Below are positions 12,136-22,261 of a DNA stretch of 64,000 nucleotides, piece after piece; position 1 is the stretch's first letter, and every line of letters starts with the position of its first letter. The stretch lies in contig NC_133166.1 in the NCBI RefSeq assembly GCF_040802235.1, positions 2,852,001 through 2,916,000 on the forward strand. The letters run 5' to 3'. Under the pieces are notes generated by a model that saw only the letters and a list, made by a program, of their open reading frames with translations, was not told where the DNA came from and searched no databases. The translations under genes were made by a program, and so were the position numbers. Origin of the DNA: Manis javanica (lineage: Eukaryota > Chordata > Mammalia > Pholidota > Manidae).

Positions 12136-12511
12136 TGGTATGAGTGACAGCTGAAAGAGCTTTCCTTCTCATTGGTTTGTGGCCTTCCTCTCCTGGGAGA
12201 ATGGCGACCTCTAGTGGCTTATGCTTGACAGCTGTGCGCAGACAGGGCTTCTGCTACCTGCCGGGTTGCTATGGAGTCTATCTCTGCTTTTGCTGTGGGC
12301 GTGGCCTGGCTGGGGCTGCTCCTCCAAAATGGTGGACCCCCCCTTTGCGAGGCGCTGGGTTCTCGCAGGTGTGGATGTGTTCTGGATGTTGTCCTGTGTC
12401 CTCTGGTCTCTATTTTAGGAAGAGTTGTCTTTGTTATATTTTCATAATTCTATGTGGTTTTGGGGGGAGAGTTCCACTGCTCTACTCACGCCACCATCCT
12501 GGCTGCACCCC

Positions 12512-12588
12512 AAAATGAAAGTTTTGTTTGTATGCACTCCAAGGGAGGAGTGGGCCAGAGTCAAGGTAGTCAAGGCCCACTAACCTAT
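12512..12588 (-). mobile_element. Fossil endogenous retrovirus fragment, smaller part
   Basis: This is the near copy of the LTR-like terminal segment at 3655-3720 (both contain cactccaaggga followed by agt-ggccag). It is the other end of the same fossil, separated by the L1 insertion. Confidence 0.5.
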
Positions 12589-12589
12589 T

Positions 12590-13305
12590 TTCTATCCTGT
12601 ATTTTTGCCATTTGAAGGGTGTCTTATACCATGCCATTGAAACTCTTTTGGGATTAGCTTTTTTTATTCAACATAATTCTCTTGAGATTCATTTATTTGT
12701 CTATAAATTATTTTTTCCTTTATTGTTCCTGAGTATTGATGATGCAATTGTTACAGAGTACTGTTCTAAGTATTGATGCTGTAATCTGTTCCTGAAAAGC
12801 ACTTGGGTTCTTTCCAGTTTCAACTCTGATGAATGAAATGTTCATGAACTTTTATTTAGAGATGATTGTATGAACATGTTTTATTCTCTTGGTGTGAGAA
12901 TCCAAGATTGCAATTGGCAGTTGTTTTAAATTTGATGAAATCCATTTATAAATGTTTACTTTCATAGATCATGTATGTGAGGTCATGTCTGTAAGCTCTT
13001 TACTAGCCCTAGGTCCTGGAAGTAGACATGGTTTTTCCACTGTTTTTATCTAAATGTTTTACAGTTTCGTATTTCACATTTAAGTTGTTATTCATTTTGA
13101 GTTAACTTTTGTATAAGGTTTTGCTCAACATTGTTTGTTTCTGCCTCTGGACTTCCAATTATATCAGCACTATTTCTTTAAGAGGCTACCCTCCATCTAT
13201 TGAATTACCATTGCATCTTTATGAGAAATTAGATGAACTATTTGCAAAGGTCTATTTCTGTGTTTATTCACTTACGTGGATATCCTGTAATCTGTTCATC
13301 CATTC
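12590..13305 (-). mobile_element. Old L1M-type LINE fragment, part 2
   Basis: This continues the L1M fragment of 3480-3645 after the ERV. It corresponds to the end of ORF2 and the 3' UTR in reverse, and it matches 61274-61900 in the gene 5 unit: both have 'gtcatttgaagg', 'ggattagcttttt' and 'acatttaagttgt' in the same order. The few bases 'cactaa-ct-ttttct' are present on both sides of the ERV, a candidate target-site duplication. Confidence 0.7.
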
Positions 13306-13640
13306 TTGAGTGGATAAACTTTCTCAAGTGGGCTGTTCTGTTCCTGAGCTTTGCCCATTACAAATAGAGCTTCAGTAAAACTGAAGGGGAAGAAGAAAAA
13401 TGCATCCTTTTTTCTCTTAGGGACTCTAACTGTGACTAAGAATTAAACTGACATAAGACACATTAACAGGTCAAAAGCATGCATGTTTTATTTAGCAATT
13501 TTTACATGTATGTGGGAGTCTGTGGCTTACAAGAAAAATGAAGACCCAAAGAAGTGGTTATCTCCAAGTGCTTATAAGCTAAGCTGAACAAAGTGTAGTA
13601 ATTGTAGAAAAATAACCAAAATATATGGGGAGACTATTTC
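13306..13640. other. Unassigned AT-rich DNA between two duplication units
   Basis: I see no gene and no repeat I can name. It lies between the L1M end of the left-edge unit and the first base that aligns with the 3' flank of gene 2 (27120), so it is near a duplication boundary. Confidence 0.4.
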
Positions 13641-13696
13641 TTTTAATTAAAAATAAACTATAAAAGCACTAGTAACATTTACCTTCATATGAGTAT

Positions 13697-13740
13697 ACAT
13701 GTGTGTATATATATATATATATATATACACACACATATAT
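13697..13740. repeat. (TG/TA)n simple repeat
   Basis: A run of alternating gt, ta and ca dinucleotides, seen directly. The gene 2 unit has only a short counterpart near 27180. Confidence 0.9.
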
Positions 13741-13887
13741 GTAATTATTATGAAACATTTTATTCAAATTTGATTCAATTCACAAATTATTTAATCCATG
13801 ATGGTGGACTCAGAAAGCAGTCCAGTCTCTCTACAATGTAAACAAGTGTATTGAATATTGAAAATAAGGGAATTTAGGGAGGGTTAT

Positions 13888-14309
13888 TCCCACGAGAATT
13901 TCCCAGGGAAAAATACAAGAAACACTTTCCCTGAAACTGTGAGGGAACCAACAGATCAAAGAAAACGACTCAGAAAAGTCAGTTTGAAGGTCAATGAGCT
14001 TTATGAAGGGGTTACTCAGAGAGCAGTGGACAACATTCAGGCAGCTGCTCTCCAGAAGTCCCCACCATTCCCAGGCCCCCCACCCTTAGGCTGGCTTCCA
14101 TCAGGGAACAGGGAAGGGGACTACGTGCAGGGGAGCACGGAAGCAAGGAGCTGCTGCTTTTTGTTAACGTGAGTTTTAAGTGGGGAGTTTTAAGGTGGGA
14201 ATAGACCACCTCCTTCCTCTGGAATGCAGCCCAGCAGTTTGTCCTTTAAAATGGCTGATCAAATTGGCTTTACCTGCATCAGGCTTTGGAGGACTGTCTG
14301 TACTATAGG
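13888..14309 (-). mobile_element. LTR-like fossil found only in the gene 1 unit
   Basis: The gene 2 flank reads across this point without it (ggaggattatgtagg near 27366-27380), whereas the gene 1 flank has about 420 bp of GC-richer DNA between ggagggttat and tatgtaggaag. On the minus strand it has an ATAAAG polyadenylation-like signal in its last third, as a single LTR would. The family is unknown, the TG/CA ends are not clear, and it could be another kind of element. Confidence 0.45.
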
Positions 14310-15467
14310 TATGTAGGAAGCATGTTCTTTGTACTAAACATGACAAGTGTATAAACTGCTGTGTGTTACACTGTGTGTCCACTAGAAATAAAGCATAGTC
14401 CAAATTATGGGATCATCTCCTTGTGTTTCCTCTTAGTAGGACCATCATATTAAAGAAATCATACCATATATCCTGATCAAAATATTCTACTCACTTTTTT
14501 GAACCACATTTGAAGAAAGTCAGTCATATGAAAAAGAGGGAACTGTCTCATTTATAACAGAGTAGACCTCAACTTCAAGGATACAAACAAAAATGGACCA
14601 TGCCTTTTAATAAAGAATTCTACTTGCCTCTCAGTTAGATAAGAAAGAGTAATAATTCATTAGACCAAAAAACAAAAAAAAAAAAAAAGAGAAGAATCAA
14701 CCTCAAACTGGAAGGAAAAATCAAAGTAAGAACCTGGTAGTTTCTGTAGCAGGCCACAAGAAACTTAGCTCAATTGGTACACCACTCTTAGAGATAAATG
14801 GACTGATATAGACAAAATGAGGTGCTGCGCTGATTTCTGAGCTGTTGAAATGCCAACTATGTTGAGATAATAGACTCCTGAGGGTTCATATGTTGAGGTA
14901 ATGGCACTAATGAGAAACCATCAGGACACAAAGATCCCCACATATGATAGGGGCATGTGAGCAAATTCAGATGACTGATGGCTTCAAGTAATGCATTCCA
15001 CTGAGCCTCCTTGATAAATACGATTAAGGGTGTTTTATCACACCCCACAGAAACATGAATGGTAACAAGAAAGAATGCATTTACAGAAAAATATGCATGC
15101 ATATGCACAAATACATAGACACTGGAAAGCTTATTCCAATAGTTGAGAATAACACAAGCATCATTTTAACTCAAATTCTAAACCAGCTGTTCTTTACTCC
15201 CACAAACCTTACCTGGTGTTATAGCCTATTATCCCCTAACTTATTCTGCTGTACTAAACTTTTGCATAATTATTATGTTTATAACTCATTTCTTTTCCTC
15301 AAGTAAGAGAAAACTGTATTTTTCTAATGTATTTAGAGCATTTAGAAGTATGACTGTACATAGAACTTCTAAATATATGTTGAACTCTTATATTTTTCCC
15401 CGGAAAGAACACATAACAGTGTTTAACATTGATAACCTAATTCAAGGGACTACATGGTACAACGACC

Positions 15468-16409
15468 TTAAGAAAAGATATTGCATAACTTTTTCCATAT
15501 CCTATGTAGAGCATATTTAACATCTTTGTTCCTTAAACTATAGATTAAGGGATTTAACATGGGGATAATGAGGGTGTAAAATATGGAGGCCACTTTTTCA
15601 GTGTCAAAGGAATGACTGGACTCAGGTTGCACATATATAAATATCAAAGTCCCATAGAACACTGTGACCACTGTCAGGTGGGACCCACAGGTGGAAAAAG
15701 CCTTGTGTCTGCCCTCTGCAGAGTTCATCCGAAGAATGGCTACAATGATGAGCATGTAAGACACAAGAACTATAAGAAGAGATGAAATCAAATTGCAAAC
15801 TGAGAAAATAAAAATAATCAATTCAATTTCATGTGCATTTGAGCACAGCAAAAATGACAATGGGATACAGTCACAGTAGAAATTATTGACAATATTATAG
15901 CCACAGAAGGGAGAATTAAAAATCTTTATTATGACCAGAAGAGAAATAAATGTGCCATAGACATAAGGGACTGCAACCAGCACTTGACATACCCTTTGGG
16001 ACATGATGACTGTATACAGCAGAGGGTTACAGATGGCCACATAACGGTCGTAGGACATTGCTGACAGGATGAAAAGTTCACTAACAATGAACATAGTGTA
16101 GAAAGCTCCCTGTGTGGCACAAAAATAAGAGGAGATTGTATTTTGTTCCACAACAAAACTTACTAACATTTTGGGTCCCACAGCTGTTGAATAACCGAGG
16201 TCAGTGAGAGCCAGGTGTCTGAGGAAGAAGTACATGGGGGTCTGGAGCCTGGGGTCCACCTTGGTGAGGATGATCAGGCCCAAATTGCCCAGCACTGAGA
16301 TCACGTAGATGGTGAGGAAGAGCCCAAATAAGGGGGCCTGCAGCTCAGGGTGGTCTGTGATCCCCAGGAGGATGAATTCACTCAGCACTGTTAGATTGTG
16401 GTTTTCCAT
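15468..16409 (-). CDS. OR8K: Olfactory receptor 8K3-like, gene 1 (intact)
   Basis: A seven-transmembrane odorant receptor of 313 residues, the usual class II OR length. It would sit in olfactory cilia and signal through Golf. Landmarks: N-glycosylation site N5-L-T, GN at 41-42 (TM1), PMYFFL at 58-63 (TM2), C97 pairing with C179 of the extracellular loop 2 set C169/C179/C189, MSYDRYVAIC at 118-127 (TM3 end), SY at 217-218 (TM5), KAFSTCGSHL at 236-245 (TM6) and PMLNPLIYSLRN at 283-294 (TM7). The start is the only ATG fitting the family N-terminus MENHNLTVLSEF. A splice acceptor (CTGTCCAG) ends at 16433, leaving 23 nt of 5' UTR before the ATG. Nearest relative is gene 2. The ligand is unknown. 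The OR8K assignment is from memory of human OR8K3; orthology within the subfamily is not established. Confidence 0.95.
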   Translation of the reverse strand: MENHNLTVLSEFILLGITDHPELQAPLFGLFLTIYVISVLGNLGLIILTKVDPRLQTPMYFFLRHLALTDLGYSTAVGPKMLVSFVVEQNTISSYFCATQGAFYTMFIVSELFILSAMSYDRYVAICNPLLYTVIMSQRVCQVLVAVPYVYGTFISLLVIIKIFNSPFCGYNIVNNFYCDCIPLSFLLCSNAHEIELIIFIFSVCNLISSLLIVLVSYMLIIVAILRMNSAEGRHKAFSTCGSHLTVVTVFYGTLIFIYVQPESSHSFDTEKVASIFYTLIIPMLNPLIYSLRNKDVKYALHRIWKKLCNIFS

Positions 16410-16434
16410 CCAGGTCTACTGGAAAACCTATTCT

Positions 16435-19411
16435 GGACAGAGACATTGGCATAGTAAAAAGCTTTCTTTTAGAATCATCTGAGGGGTTTAGCAAAGAAAG
16501 TTAATATAAGTAAGATAAATCTAAATTTCCAATTCAGGAAACTTTAGAGAAAACCCACCTCCCTCCATAAAACCCCTACAGCAATAAACACAGTCACACT
16601 CACATATGTATATGGGGTGGACAGGGAGAAAGCAAAAGTGATAGGGTTGGGGTCAGGGTAGATCAGTGGCTTTCCAATGGGAATATTTGTCCCCCAAGGA
16701 ACACTGATATGTTGTGGGGCTTTTTGGTTGTCACTATTGGAGAGAAAGAACTTAAGGAATATCATTGTTAGGGCCCAATGATGCTACTAATTGTCCTACT
16801 ATATTCGTGCTGCCCCCACAACAAGGAAGTATCCAGCCTCAGATGTCAATAGGGCCAAGGTGGCAAACACTTATTAGGATAGATAGATGACATAGATATA
16901 GATAATATAGATAGATATAGATATAGTAAGTGGATATAAGAAGTAAAAATGGTAAAACTTTAGGTGTTAGGTATAGATGATAATTAAACTCATTTATATA
17001 ATGAAAACTACATAATTGCATTTATCAAATTATAATCACATTATATTTTATTATGTAACAATTACAATATCAAAAACTAAAAACCCAAATTCCAATAATC
17101 TGTGGAAACTTTTGAAACCACTTATTGTAAAACAGTCATGTGAGACCCCGTATGCCTGTAGGGGAGCTCAGGATCAAGTGACACATTTGACTGATATAGC
17201 ACAGAGGTGTGTAGTTAGAAAACTAACAGATCATAGATTAGATTTTTTGACATTCACAGGGAAATATCCCAAGAAATACATACATGTCGAGGGAGTCATT
17301 GCTATACCTACAATTCTGATATAGACAAAGGAATACTTTGAGTCCATGATATGGATTATTTTACTCTCTGTTTCCATATCTGCAAAATCAACCATTCCTT
17401 TTTTCGCAGTGTTGCTGGGAAAGATAAATGAGAATTAAATATTTCAGTGTTTTTATGGCATTTGGAAATATCCCTCAAATATCACTTACATGTTTGTTCT
17501 TTTTTAAATGGTTAGAGTATGTTATTTGAACTGGGTTATCTTACATATATACATATAAATGCTTTTGTGTGACTTAACTTCTTGGTTAAGGTTATGATAA
17601 TGAATAGATCAAGTAGTGTGTTATCCAGGTAACTGTCCCCAGTTCCCTTGCCCTGCCAGGTCCCAATTCCACACCTAAAGTTGGACCATGAATGTGTTGT
17701 TCTTTTGGATAACTGATTTCTACCTCACTAAAATATTTAATAGAATTTTTATCTAAAACCAAAGTATTTCCTCCTCCCCACATGCATTTTCATTATAACT
17801 GACATATCCTAAGTTGTAACATATCAAGTATAGATTCTTTGAGGAATCTAGGACAGTTTGAGGAAATTGAGCTGATGTGGAGGAAGTGGAGTCGCCTGAA
17901 TTGGTTTTGCATAATGCAAGTTCATTCCCTTTGGATAAAGGAATCAGCTCTACTTTAAGGACAAATTGTCTTCAGGTTACTGTTACACAACAGCATGATG
18001 AAATACACAGACGATAGCTAGTTGGCTAGACATAGGTTGAGGTATGTAGATTCGAAGATGCTGTTTTAAGTCAGCTGGACAGTATAACCACAAGAACCTC
18101 TCTGTACTATGTTATCTAGCATACAACACACGCAAATAAAAGTATAATGAAGTAAAAATGTATAGAAAGATACCTAACAAACAGCTATTATAAAAAATGT
18201 ATGTCAAAATAGAATGAGGATGTCAGGCTTAAGTAAAAGAATTAATGGTTTAAAAAATTGTATTAATGCCTCCTTAGAATGAATGAAGGAAGGAAGGAAG
18301 GAAGGGAGGGAGGTAAGGAAAAAGATTGCTGAATACAAGGAAAGTAGCAGTGTCAGGTCTATGAATGGGCTATAAGAAAACAAATAGAAAAATACATTAT
18401 AACATTAAATTTTAAGCATGTTACAGGAAATTCACACTTACCTCACAGAGAACATTGCTTATAAGATTGCGAACTTCTTACACCTATCATATACCCAAGC
18501 ACATCCTTTCTTATTTCAGAAATACTCAACTACTGTTAAGAAACACTATTTAATGAATGGAATAAGAAGCAATACAGATTTTGGTTAGATGAAAGGCTAA
18601 AGAAAAAAAACATTTCATTGGTTAGTGCTGACTTCCTCACATAAGGGAGGATAGAAGCTTCCTCTCACCAGCTTTAAATGTCCCTGGAAAGCATCATTTT
18701 ACTTTCCTACAGTTTATTCATGCAATTATGATTTTTCAATGATATGCTCGTTGAGAAAACTTTATTTGCTTCCTGTTAATTGACTGGAAATTGAACATGC
18801 TGTACATCGTACTAACAGCAAAAACTGAGAACTTAAGCAGATCCTAACGTCCAAAATTTGCCTTTGACTTCTCAATGTAGGTGGAGTTTCCCTTTTGCTC
18901 ATCACAATTCAGGAGCAATTTACATTTATACATCAGTTTAAATAATTATTTATTAGGGTATTTTCGAGAAGGGAATGAGAAGTGTTTAAAACCACTAAAT
19001 GACTGAGGATTTGGTAGGACATCAAACTAGAAACTGAGCAACTACAGTTTCATAATTTTGCCATTATTTTTATTTTACTTTCCTGACTCTTCAGTTAGGA
19101 TTCATTGTCCCTCAGTTTTGACCTTCATATTATCAAGTATTTATATGGGACACAAATTTACATAAGCTATATGGCACTGACATTTCAAAACTGCTTATTA
19201 GCATTTGTGAAAATAATTTGGACACACAATCTGAAGAAAAGGGAGAGCTGGCCTCTTCTGTCATGCCTTATCCTCAGTGGAATTCACACAGAGGTGAAAA
19301 TCACAAATGGCCATCCTGCTAGGCTTTGCCACAGAATGCAAGTGGTACCTTGCACATATTACCAAATATTTGGATGTTGGTATAAGATAAGACCACACGA
19401 ATATTCTGTTT
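16435..19411 (-). other. Predicted 5' UTR intron of gene 1 (type I flank)
   Basis: With the donor at 19413-19412 and the acceptor at 16434-16433 the intron is 2981 bp. It holds the hAT-like copy (16664-16868), GATA-type repeats (about 16877-16925) and a (GGAA)n run at 18285-18319. It aligns with 29523-31477 (gene 2, shorter) and 37262-40153 (gene 3). No coding region is seen. Confidence 0.6.
18285..18319. repeat. (GGAA)n simple repeat
   Basis: Repeated ggaa/ggga tetramers, seen directly. A counterpart is at 52220-52260 in the truncated unit, so the seed is ancestral. Confidence 0.9.
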
Positions 19412-19413
19412 AC

Positions 19414-19550
19414 CTGTGATGAAACCTCTGTCTTAGTTCCCCCATGTGCTTCATAACATGGCAAAATGAGAACAATTTACAGGTTCTTTTCCTCCTCTGA
19501 GACTCTCCCTGAGGACATGCCAAGCAATTTCTTGATTATCCCCAAAGCAC
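19414..19550 (-). promoter_or_regulatory. Predicted promoter and noncoding exon 1 of gene 1
   Basis: The minus strand has a splice donor CACAG/GTAAAC (GT at 19413-19412). CTCCCTGAGGAC at 19505-19516, 91 bp upstream of the exon end, matches the Olf1/EBF consensus except at two positions. ccaagcaattt and gattatcccc follow at 19520-19545 and are homeodomain-like. The transcription start is not known; it probably lies near the O/E-like site. Confidence 0.55.
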
Positions 19551-19691
19551 TGGAAAGCATGACAGAATGCAGGGGAGGGTGTTTATTAATGGCCTAGAAC
19601 AAAGTGCATTCACCCGTGATTAGATGTTGTGTTTGTGTATGACATTCCTATGTTTTATTCTCTATTAACTTTCTGTTTTCTCTCCCATTTT

Positions 19692-20364
19692 GTTGTTAAT
19701 TTTATGGGTTCAGTTGATGAGGCTGTGGCGCCCAGTTGTTTAGTCAAACATCAGTCTACATGTTGAGAAGATACATTTTAGATGTGATTCACATTTAAGT
19801 CAATAGACTTTGGGTACAGCCAATTACCCTCCAGAATGTGGGCGGAGCTCAGCCAATCAGTTGAAGGCCATGAAGAACAAGGACTGAGGTCCCCCTAAGC
19901 AAACGGAATTCTGCTCCAGATGACAATATAGAAGTTCAACCTTAGTATCCCACCTCTGTGCCCCAACTGCAGTATCCACTCTTGCAGTGCCAGCCTCCCC
20001 ACAGATGGTGTCTTGCCAGTCCCAACAATTACATGAGTCTGTTCCTTAAACTCTCCCTCTCTCTCATTTTATATATATATATACACATATATACAAAAAT
20101 ATATATACATATATGTAGTATATATATATTATATACATATGCATATGTATATAATACATATATACATAAAATATATACTTACATACATATGCATATACGT
20201 AAAATATATACTTACATAAAACATGGGAACATTTAATTTACACAAAATATTCATACATAAAATATATACATATATAAATATAAATAAATATTCATGTAAC
20301 TACAATACACATATAAATTTCTCTTTTAGTTCTATTTCTCTGGAGTGTCTAATCTTACTAACAC
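19692..20364 (+). mobile_element. MLT2-type (ERVL) solo LTR fossil in gene 1 unit
   Basis: The body matches what I remember of MLT2 LTRs in plus orientation (cccagttgtttagtcaaac, ccaatcagttgaaggcc, then a ctctct tract, ending in ctatttctctgga). An AT-rich microsatellite of about 260 bp (20067-20330) has grown near its end. Copies lie at 31757-32320 and 40432-40992, so it predates those duplications; it is absent from the type II units. It is ancient and broken. Confidence 0.6.
20067..20330. repeat. AT-rich (TATA/CATA)n microsatellite
   Basis: A long run of ta, ca and ata repeats inside the MLT2-type LTR. The gene 2 and gene 3 units have shorter forms here (about 32130-32270 and 40800-40940), so it expanded in this copy. 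Confidence 0.85.
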
Positions 20365-20822
20365 AACCACATAGGGAAGTTGATTAATATATTTATCTGT
20401 GCAACAATGTTGTCAGTTTTCCCCCAGTTCTAACATGGTCTCCTTAAATGAAAGACACAATGAAGTCACTTTTAAACACTGTGCCATTGCATCATTTAAA
20501 TGACTAAATACACTAGAAATAGTATGTTATGTATATCATTTTTGTCTCTTAAATATTTTTGATTGCCTTTCTTTTCTTTTTGACCACAGGGAAGGGAATT
20601 AATTACTTCTACATCTCATTCTCAACTCACAGTGAATTGCCATCTGTTTAGGTCTTTTCTCTCATTTATATTTGCTTTTATTACATTCCAATATTTCTTG
20701 TTTTTCATCATGTCCAGTGCTCACTCCAGGATCCTGTCTGCCTTCACACATATCCTCCTGTACTTGTTATATATTCTGCATGATCAATATATCCTGCAAA
20801 ATGTAATATTTTATGTACATAT

Positions 20823-21326
20823 TGTAAGAAAAGAAAGATTGCTTAGGTTTTTATCAGGGCAAGATCTGCTAATAAACAGAGCTTGAACAGACTGTTAAGA
20901 GAGTTTGATTCTTCATAATCTACTCAGATCCTGGCCATTTTGGGGAATGTGGGAACAATTATCTCTCAAGATCGCATGATATCATAATAAATGAGGCTTG
21001 CATAACAATAGTTACGCAAGCTGTTTGTACAAGAGTATAAAGCGAGAGCTCTGGGGCCACCCACTGAGGCCTCACCCATGGGGGGGAGGCCCTGCCCAGG
21101 ACCACTCTCCCACCAAGGCTCCAGGCAGCTGTTATCAGGGGCTCCCCAGCTAGTGCAGCTCTGATGCTGTCTGCTGGGTCTGGTATAGTTTTTATTCTTG
21201 CTTTCATTTTCCACTTTCAAAGTATTTCTCTTAACGCTTTGCAATAAACATTATATTTAATGTATTATCATGTGCAGTTTCAATTCTGCCTTTTCAGATC
21301 CTTTGAACCTTACCTTGAGCAAAACA
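20823..21326 (+). mobile_element. Solo LTR with clear ends and a 5-bp target duplication
   Basis: The element runs TGTAAG...AAAACA (504 bp), starts with TG and ends with CA, and is flanked by catat at 20818-20822 and 21327-21331. Inside are a TATA-like gagtataaagcg (about 21030-21042) and AATAAA near 21243, as expected for an LTR promoter and polyadenylation signal. The matching sites at 32762-32766 and 41431-41435 in the gene 2 and 3 units have a single catat and no insert. It is a retroviral LTR left by recombination. Class I-like is a guess. Confidence 0.85.
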
Positions 21327-21939
21327 CATATGTTTTATTGTGTAATTTTGCTATAACTTCTGTTGTTGCACTTTGAGTCATTTAACGGTTTGTGATGTAT
21401 ATGTATTGTGGCATTTTTTTTGCTTCTTTCTTCCTTAAAGTCAATAATATATAACAAGTTTTCATGGATCTATTCTTTATTGGTAGCTGTCTCCATCTCA
21501 GTCATGACCAACACTGTTACAACATAGAGTCCAATGAGAAGCCTTGACTTGCTGTTTTATATGTATGTTGTAAACAAAATTATCCATGATGTACATCACA
21601 TATCTGCTCCTGTGTGTGTGTGTGTGTTGATATACATGTAGATCCGTCTACACCTCCACATATAGCCACACATAGGCACACAGAACAGTAAAGATCTCTT
21701 GGTAAAAGAAAACAATGCATTTTATGCTGTAAAATAATTCCCATTGGTTATGCCAATATCCTCTTCCACTAACAGACAAGGTACTTGAGTTATTCATCTG
21801 TGATAGGACCTGTATTATGTTTTTTCTTGTTAATTGGATCATGTTGTAAAATGTGTGTTTCTATTGTTGACTTTCCCCTTTATTTTTGGTTTGAATCTGG
21901 GCATATTAAATAAGTGAAACAACTTCATATGAAAATAAT

Positions 21940-22260
21940 TAAAAGTAATAAACTTCACATATGTAAAGTATAAAATTTGATGTTTTTCACAAGTATATGC
22001 ATCTAAACCATCATCAAAACAATCAAGGTAGTGGACATATCTGTCACCCCCCCCCCAAGTTCTGTAGTATCTATATAATATCTCCATTCTACACCTTTCT
22101 AGTCTGAAGAGCCTTAACTTTGATTTCTTTAACTGTTTATTTTGGAATAACTATAGAATTACAAGATTGAAAAAAAAAGTGGAGCCCGGAGAGTTCTTGT
22201 GTCCCACTTAGTTTCCCCTGGTGGTAACAACTCATTTACTTTTTCATTTCTAATATTGCA
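21940..22260 (-). mobile_element. Old L1M 3' end fragment, gene 1 unit
   Basis: Contains the L1M 3' UTR pattern in reverse (aaaccatcatcaaaacaatcaagg and gtggacatatctgtcacc). Counterparts: 33380-33660, 42070-42350, 49500-49680 and 60740-60920. It marks the far end of the 5' flank in each unit. A C-run is at 22048-22058. Confidence 0.6.
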
Positions 22261-22261
22261 G

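Larger units (their letters stand above)
6896..12508 (-). mobile_element. Near full-length L1 (LINE-1), minus strand, inactive
   Basis: All L1 parts are present in order on the minus strand: 5' UTR (12508 to about 12135, ending at 12508 in a GC-rich start), ORF1 (about 12135-11256), inter-ORF (11255-11088), ORF2 (11087-7282) and a 3' UTR with a C-rich tract on the plus strand (about 7060-7160), ending in an A-rich tail at 6890-6905. Length of about 5.6 kb is near the usual 6 kb. ORF1 has one in-frame stop and ORF2 at least five interruptions, so it cannot move, but similarity to L1 proteins is easy to see, so it is much younger than the L1M and L1MA pieces elsewhere in the window. Confidence 0.9.
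4558..12511 (-). mobile_element. Composite L1 insertion bracketed by a target-site duplication
   Basis: The bases just left (about 4547-4559, caaaacgaaagtt) and just right (about 12512-12524, caaaatgaaagtt) are near-identical, as expected for an L1 target-site duplication. The left end carries a poly(T)/T-rich run (4559-4577), that is a minus-strand poly(A) tail. Inside are, in minus order, a near full-length L1 (12508-6896), a poly(A)-tailed unclassified repeat (6735-5138), an older L1 ORF2 scrap (5107-4856) and a second L1 3' end (4790-4577). A read-through transcript with a long 3' transduction would explain this; stepwise nesting is the alternative. Confidence 0.5.
13641..15467 (-). other. 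3' flank of OR gene 1 (type A)
   Basis: This aligns in order with 27120-28555 (3' flank of gene 2) and its first part with 63530-64000. It is expected to hold the 3' UTR of gene 1, since OR transcripts run some hundred bases past the stop, but I could not pick one polyadenylation site. An AT/GT dinucleotide repeat lies at 13697-13740 and an LTR-like insertion at 13888-14309. Confidence 0.6.

Noticed and set aside
11500-12147. 215-codon plus-strand frame
   Set aside because: It is the antisense of L1 ORF1 on the minus strand; its hydrophobic make-up comes from complementing the charged coiled coil.
19958-20236. 92-codon frame rich in Y, I and H
   Set aside because: It is translated from the AT-rich microsatellite in the MLT2-type LTR.
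20632-20886. 84-codon frame with hydrophobic stretch, next to the solo LTR
   Set aside because: Matching positions in the gene 2 and 3 units do not keep the frame, so it is chance.
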